Shown here piece after piece: positions 30,627-34,280 of a DNA stretch of 34,280 nt. The notes beneath the pieces are model-generated. The model had not been told where the DNA came from. It did not search any database and worked only from the letters and a program-made list of their open reading frames with translations. Origin of the DNA: Amanita rubescens (Eukaryota; Basidiomycota; Agaricomycetes; Agaricales; Amanitaceae); assembly GCA_015039365.1 (NCBI GenBank), contig WION01000552.1, positions 1-34,280 on the forward strand. Direction: 5' to 3'. Made by a program: the position numbers and the translations under genes. How positions within the stretch are numbered: the first letter of the stretch is position 1; the number at the start of each line of letters is the position of its first letter.

Positions 30627-31714
30627 CTACAATATCGAATCCGGTTTCGATACTTGTTGCCACTCGTCTACCGCCTCGTCCGGAACTCGACTCCTGGCCC
30701 CGTCGCCCGGTACCGCTCCAATCCGGCGCGTAAACTTTTGCCTGAGGACGATGACACCATATACGAGCCCGTAAGCGACACACTCGCATACGGCTATTCC
30801 TACAATATACGCCGCCAACAAACCGCCCTCCTTTTTCGGGTTCAAAAAGCTGTATGCTGGCGGGATGGCAAAGTCAGTTCAATAATAAAGTGTAGCAAGA
30901 AGGGGGGACGTACTGTAGAAATGCTGGGTCGCGCTAGTGATATAAGCTATTCCTAAATAGCAAGCTAGAATTGCGACGTTTAGGGGGAGGTATATCCACG
31001 GTGGAGGAGGGACATTTGTTAATAGTATTTCAAATAGTACAAAAGCGGTATTGAGCGCATGCATCGATATGTTGCTCCATGCTATGCAAATGAAACTCAG
31101 GGTCGGGACGGGAATAACACCAAACGAGGCAACGCACCGTCAAACCTCTTGCTAAACGTTGACGGTCCAGAAAGTAATGCCCAATAAACGACAGTGACGA
31201 CAATAGCTGCCGAAAGGATCGACAGCAACACGTAAAATAGTTTAAGCGTCTAATAGCTTCTTACGTGGACACAACACTCACGAAAAGTGACGACGGTGGT
31301 ATACAACCAAACGTGCAAAAACTGTAAAAACCTCGGCCACTCTCTCAACACCAACGATCCTTTTTTGAATGGGCACCAAGCGTAGATCATCGTTTGTACC
31401 CCCGAAGCGAACAAGTAGGCGCAGAGGCCTATATACGATAAGTGGGTAAAGTACGAGAAGAAGCTAACGCTGGGTGGTTAGACCTGAGCTTTGGGGGTGG
31501 TGATGAGCGCTAACCTGTTGGCATTATGAAGATTGGTGGCTGCCCAGATGATAGCGACGATGAGAGTTAAAAGGGTGTAAAAGGCAAGGAAAAGGCGAAT
31601 TGAAGCGAGGATATGATGAGAGAAGAAAGGAGAGGAGAAAAAGGAGAGATTTGGGTCAAAAGGACGAGAAATGGCAAAGGCGTGGGTGAGGAGTGGCATG
31701 CTGGCTTCGGTCAA
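30627..31714 (-). CDS. Multi-pass membrane protein, FAR-17a/AIG1-like
   Basis: Five exons (31714-31515, 31469-31282, 31206-31138, 31081-30914, 30856-30627) join in frame to 284 residues. About six membrane segments are visible. Examples are LRLFLAFYTLLTLIVAIIW-type (ASIRLFLAFYTLLTLIVAII), YIGLCAYLFASGVQTMIYAW, PIVVTVVYWALL, ALNTAFVLFEILL, YLPLNVAILACYLGIAYIT and AAYIVGIAVCECVAYGLVYG. A basic, polar C-terminus follows. The order of features (WPRFLQFLH before YTTVVTFPIVVTVVYW, then HALNTAFVLFE and PPPPWIYLPL) matches what I know of fungal FAR-17a/AIG1-like proteins. Some members of that superfamily are serine/threonine-type lipid hydrolases; I cannot confirm activity here. The name is moderately secure, the gene model very secure. 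Confidence 0.82.
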
Positions 31715-31850
31715 CGCGGTTGTTTCGCCTCACCGACAAACTAGGCTATTTTGGGTGATGCGCGGATTGTACATAAATGTAAACAAACACTGTCGCTATA
31801 GTGACTCACTTCCGCCACTACCTCAGTCAATACTTGGATGTCATGTTGTT

Positions 31851-33147
31851 TTAGGTTCCTTTATGTTTACGAATGATTTCATCTGTAATGACCATGTTTT
31901 CAGCATATCGTACTTTTATAATTGAAAGACGGTTCTCACCGAGCAGTTCCGCGAAATGCGACAAATGTTCCTTTTCCATCTGCGCACTAGCTTTTGCATC
32001 ATCCCACTTTAGGTCCTTAATTTCTAGAATCCGAGGCTCCGCAACGTTGATCCATATATCATTAGTGGCGAGCGGCACGAAATTCTTGTCCCCGACTATT
32101 TTGTTGCTTAGCCATCCCGTTCTTTTCATAGTAGCGAGACTTACGTGTAAGCCCCGTGCCCTTCTTGAAATACTGGGAGGCGGGTTTCTTTTGGGTTTGG
32201 CTAAGATAGGGCAAAGTTTTTCCAATCTCTACAACGACGACCTGCCCGATTCTCGGAGGCTCAACGACTACAACCGGGACAATACCTATCTTTTGATTCT
32301 GGTAAGATGCTTCAATCAATATCTCTTCCCTGTATGGATGACGAAATGTTACCGACCCAATGGGATGAATCTGCGTAGTAGACCCGGCCTACACAAACCT
32401 TGGCCGCTGAATCAGTCATTCCTATCAAGGGCCACGGCGGTGTCTCGCGATAGTTTGGCACTGGGACAAAAGTTGTTCCAGAATGACCTGCACGGGCCTG
32501 GATGCGATCTACAATGGTCATATTCTGATATGGTGATTTAATATAAATAACTCTTACTCGATAGTTCGTCGAATCCTTCCTTCGCCATCTGCACGGTGAC
32601 CGTAGTACCTGCATTCCAGTCTAGGTTTTTTATCTCTATAGTTCTAGGAACTGCAACGTTGATGTTTATCTCAGTTGCTTTCTTTCGCGAGCTTTTCAGG
32701 GACACCGCGTGACGCGCAACTGTTCAACTGCTGTTTAGCGCTCGAGTCCCTTTTTGGTCATAGATGAACTCACGAGTGAGCCTCGTGTTTTCGGAGAAAT
32801 ACTGATAGGCAGGACCCTTTTGGGAGTATTCAAGATTGGACAAACCATATGCGATCTCTACAACGACCATCTTCCCACTTTCCGGAGCGTTGAGGGCTAC
32901 GACAGGGAGAAAACCAAATGACTGACTCTTTGGATGAGATTTATCAACGCGTCGTTTTTTTATTGGATCACAACGAATTACTAACCTTGTAGTTATCATC
33001 CAAAAAACTTGAATATATGTAGTAGACCCAACCTATTTGGGGGGGCCAAGGTGGCGGGTTTGTAGGTGATACAACATGTGGCGCTGGCGCAGCTAGAGAA
33101 ATGCCGAGAAACGCAAAGAGAAGGAGTGTATATCTGAATAAGATCAT
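31851..33147 (-). CDS. Secreted protein made of two tandem repeats
   Basis: Seven exons join in frame: 33147-32986, 32927-32774, 32719-32558, 32508-32353, 32309-32145, 32095-31940 and 31882-31851, giving 328 residues. A signal peptide opens it (ILFRYTLLLFAFLGISLAAP). Two modules of about 140-150 residues follow with matching intron positions. Paired landmarks: PPPWPPQIGWVYYIYSS and TPPWPLIG…CVGRVYYADSS; LPVVALNAPESGKMVVVEIA and VPVVVVEPPRIGQVVVVEIG; GPAYQYFSENTRLT and KPASQYFKKGTGLT; INVAVPRTIEIKNLDW and INVAEPRILEIKDLKW. It ends with a Lys-rich tail (IIRKHKGT). The family is unknown to me. A paralogue lies at 34031 onwards on the same strand. I read the start at 33147 because a clean signal peptide begins there. 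Confidence 0.83.
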
Positions 33148-34030
33148 TGAGTGACTTGTGGAACAAGGAATCGGAGGCCAGCTCCTGTGGGACGCAGTCA
33201 AGGGGGTCAAAGGACTGGATGCACGTTTTATAACCACTAGCCGTGTGATGTCGGCAGAGACCGACTTCATACATCAGGCGCATGGCCATGCTGCTTATGC
33301 CCTGACGACGGTGGTCAGTTTGCTTGATCAGAGACAGGCCACTTCGGATCACCCAGAGTTTTCAGGACGAGCTAGCTCATCGTCGATTGCCAAACAAACG
33401 GCAGGACATCCTCCGCCAGTCATACCGACCACGTCATTATCCAACTTGAGCGATTGGCACTGATGATGAATCGATGACTTGACAGACCGTAGAGTATACG
33501 ACGTGAGGAAAAGATGTGACGCGAAATATGCCACATTTGACGGTAGTATTTGTTCCCCGATCATCAACCGCATCTACACAACAATCAACACAGCGTTCCC
33601 GCTAAAAAAAAAAACATGCGACGCCCTGGCTCGTCCTGGGGGCCTATCGTCAGCGCGTAATAGCCGTGTGCATATCTTGTACTTTGCCCTCGCCTACCTA
33701 GTCACGATCCTCAGGCAGAGGGAGCAACGCATTGGTATTCTTGACGACCTTTTTTCACCCTGAGTCCTCGTCGAATCTCCTTTTGCCTGATTCATCTGAT
33801 ACGTTGCGGAGCCACAAATCCTGTCACAAACCGCCGAGAGTACAACATGCTGTGGTCTGGTTCCTATATCTTGTGTGAACGAAATGATAAAAGTAGCGTA
33901 ATTTTCAAACAGCCGTAGTCCACATCATGCAATTCGAACAGCAGAACCGCTTATATTTACTCTCTCTCTCTCTATCCCTTCCTGTCCAGTTGCTTCGCTG
34001 TGCCACCCCCGGGCCCCGCCACATCGTTAA
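33148..34030. other. Intergenic between the tandem secreted paralogues
   Basis: Promoter side of the two-repeat gene. Open frames here (33158-33463 plus, 33349-33573 minus) have no support. A run of TC repeats lies at about 33960-33973, and a pure A run at about 33606-33615. Confidence 0.4.
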
Positions 34031-34280
34031 TCAGGCTTGGATATCGTTGTACGTCAAGTTTTCGATTGTTGGTTTCGGTTTACTTGGGAAACGAGTAAGA
34101 TAGAGCTGAGCTGTAATGACCATGTTTTCAGGATATCGTGCATTAATGAAAAGCAATCCTCACTGAACACATTCTTCAAATGCTGAAGACCATCCGGTTT
34201 CATCTGTGCACTTGCCTTTTGCTCCATATCGTAGAATAGGGCATCGATCGGTATAATTCGAGGCTTTGCAAGATTGATCA
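34031..34280 (-). CDS. Partial paralogue of the two-repeat secreted protein (3' end)
   Basis: The last part of a minus-strand gene that runs off the right edge. Exons 34280(open)-34164 and 34110-34031 are joined by a GTGAGG…TTACAG intron in the same position as the last intron of the 31851 gene. It reads INLAKPRIIPIDALFYDM then QKASAQMKPDGLQHLKNVF, against INVAEPRILEIKDLKWDD and AKASAQMEKEHLSHFAELL. It ends with a different, Pro/Lys-containing tail (PSKPKPTIENLTYNDIQA). Number of repeats and start are outside the window. Confidence 0.75.

Noticed and set aside
31851..32225. Single 124-codon minus-strand frame as a separate gene
   Set aside because: Its upstream half reads the wrong frame of an exon; the exon structure of the two-repeat gene explains the region better.
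32310..32352. Stop codon between the two secreted repeats, suggesting two genes
   Set aside because: The stop lies in a 43-base intron with a GTAACA donor and AAG acceptor; splicing keeps one frame through both repeats.

Overview
The window looks like nuclear DNA of a mushroom-forming basidiomycete (Agaricomycetes). Nearly every gene I could assemble has several short GT-AG introns (about 41-75 bases). The gene content also fits: a CFEM receptor-like protein, F-box proteins, Mpv17, a FAR-17a/AIG1-like membrane protein and several secreted or membrane families of lineage-specific type. There are no bacterial operons, CRISPR arrays or recognisable RNA genes.

Layout. 1-2.6 kb: a TBC-domain protein (+) in which both catalytic fingers of Rab-GAPs appear replaced. 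3.9-5.2 kb: a promoter-like TATA and a decayed F-box paralogue. 6.6-8.7 kb: an 11-exon secreted protein (+) of three related cysteine-containing modules. 9.1-10.3 kb: a CFEM-transmembrane protein (-) plus a decayed copy of its membrane exon. 10.5-10.9 kb: a relic of nuclear-encoded mitochondrial DNA polymerase gamma. 11-13.1 kb: poorly resolved minus-strand coding remains. 13.1-14.6 kb: a PPR protein with a plant-like E region, but broken by single-base shifts. 15.3-16.4 kb: an F-box protein (-). 16.7-17.1 kb: a sugar transporter relic. 17.6-18.3 kb: a small secreted protein carrying one shift. 18.7-19.7 kb: an intact 8-exon Mpv17/PMP22 protein.

20-28.2 kb is a family cluster. It holds a multi-pass membrane protein and its 5'-broken paralogue, two intact and two broken copies of a family with His and Asn-Cys motifs, a scrap of Mpv17, and several copies of one upstream module. 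It appears to have arisen by segmental duplication followed by decay. 28.7-30.1 kb: a 7-exon minus-strand protein with a possible PD-(D/E)XK nuclease core. 30.6-31.7 kb: a multi-pass membrane protein. 31.9-33.1 kb: a 7-exon secreted protein made of two repeats, followed by a paralogue running off the right edge.

The genes do not form a pathway. The window looks like a fast-evolving accessory region: a few housekeeping-type genes (Mpv17, TBC, FAR-17a-like) are interspersed with duplicating, decaying secreted and membrane families. The most interesting items are the two candidate enzyme families (a permuted papain-like guess near 22-26 kb and a PD-(D/E)XK guess near 29 kb), the two internally repeated secreted proteins, and the TBC domain lacking both fingers. 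All splice models were made by eye from frame continuity and splice consensus, with no transcripts or database searches.
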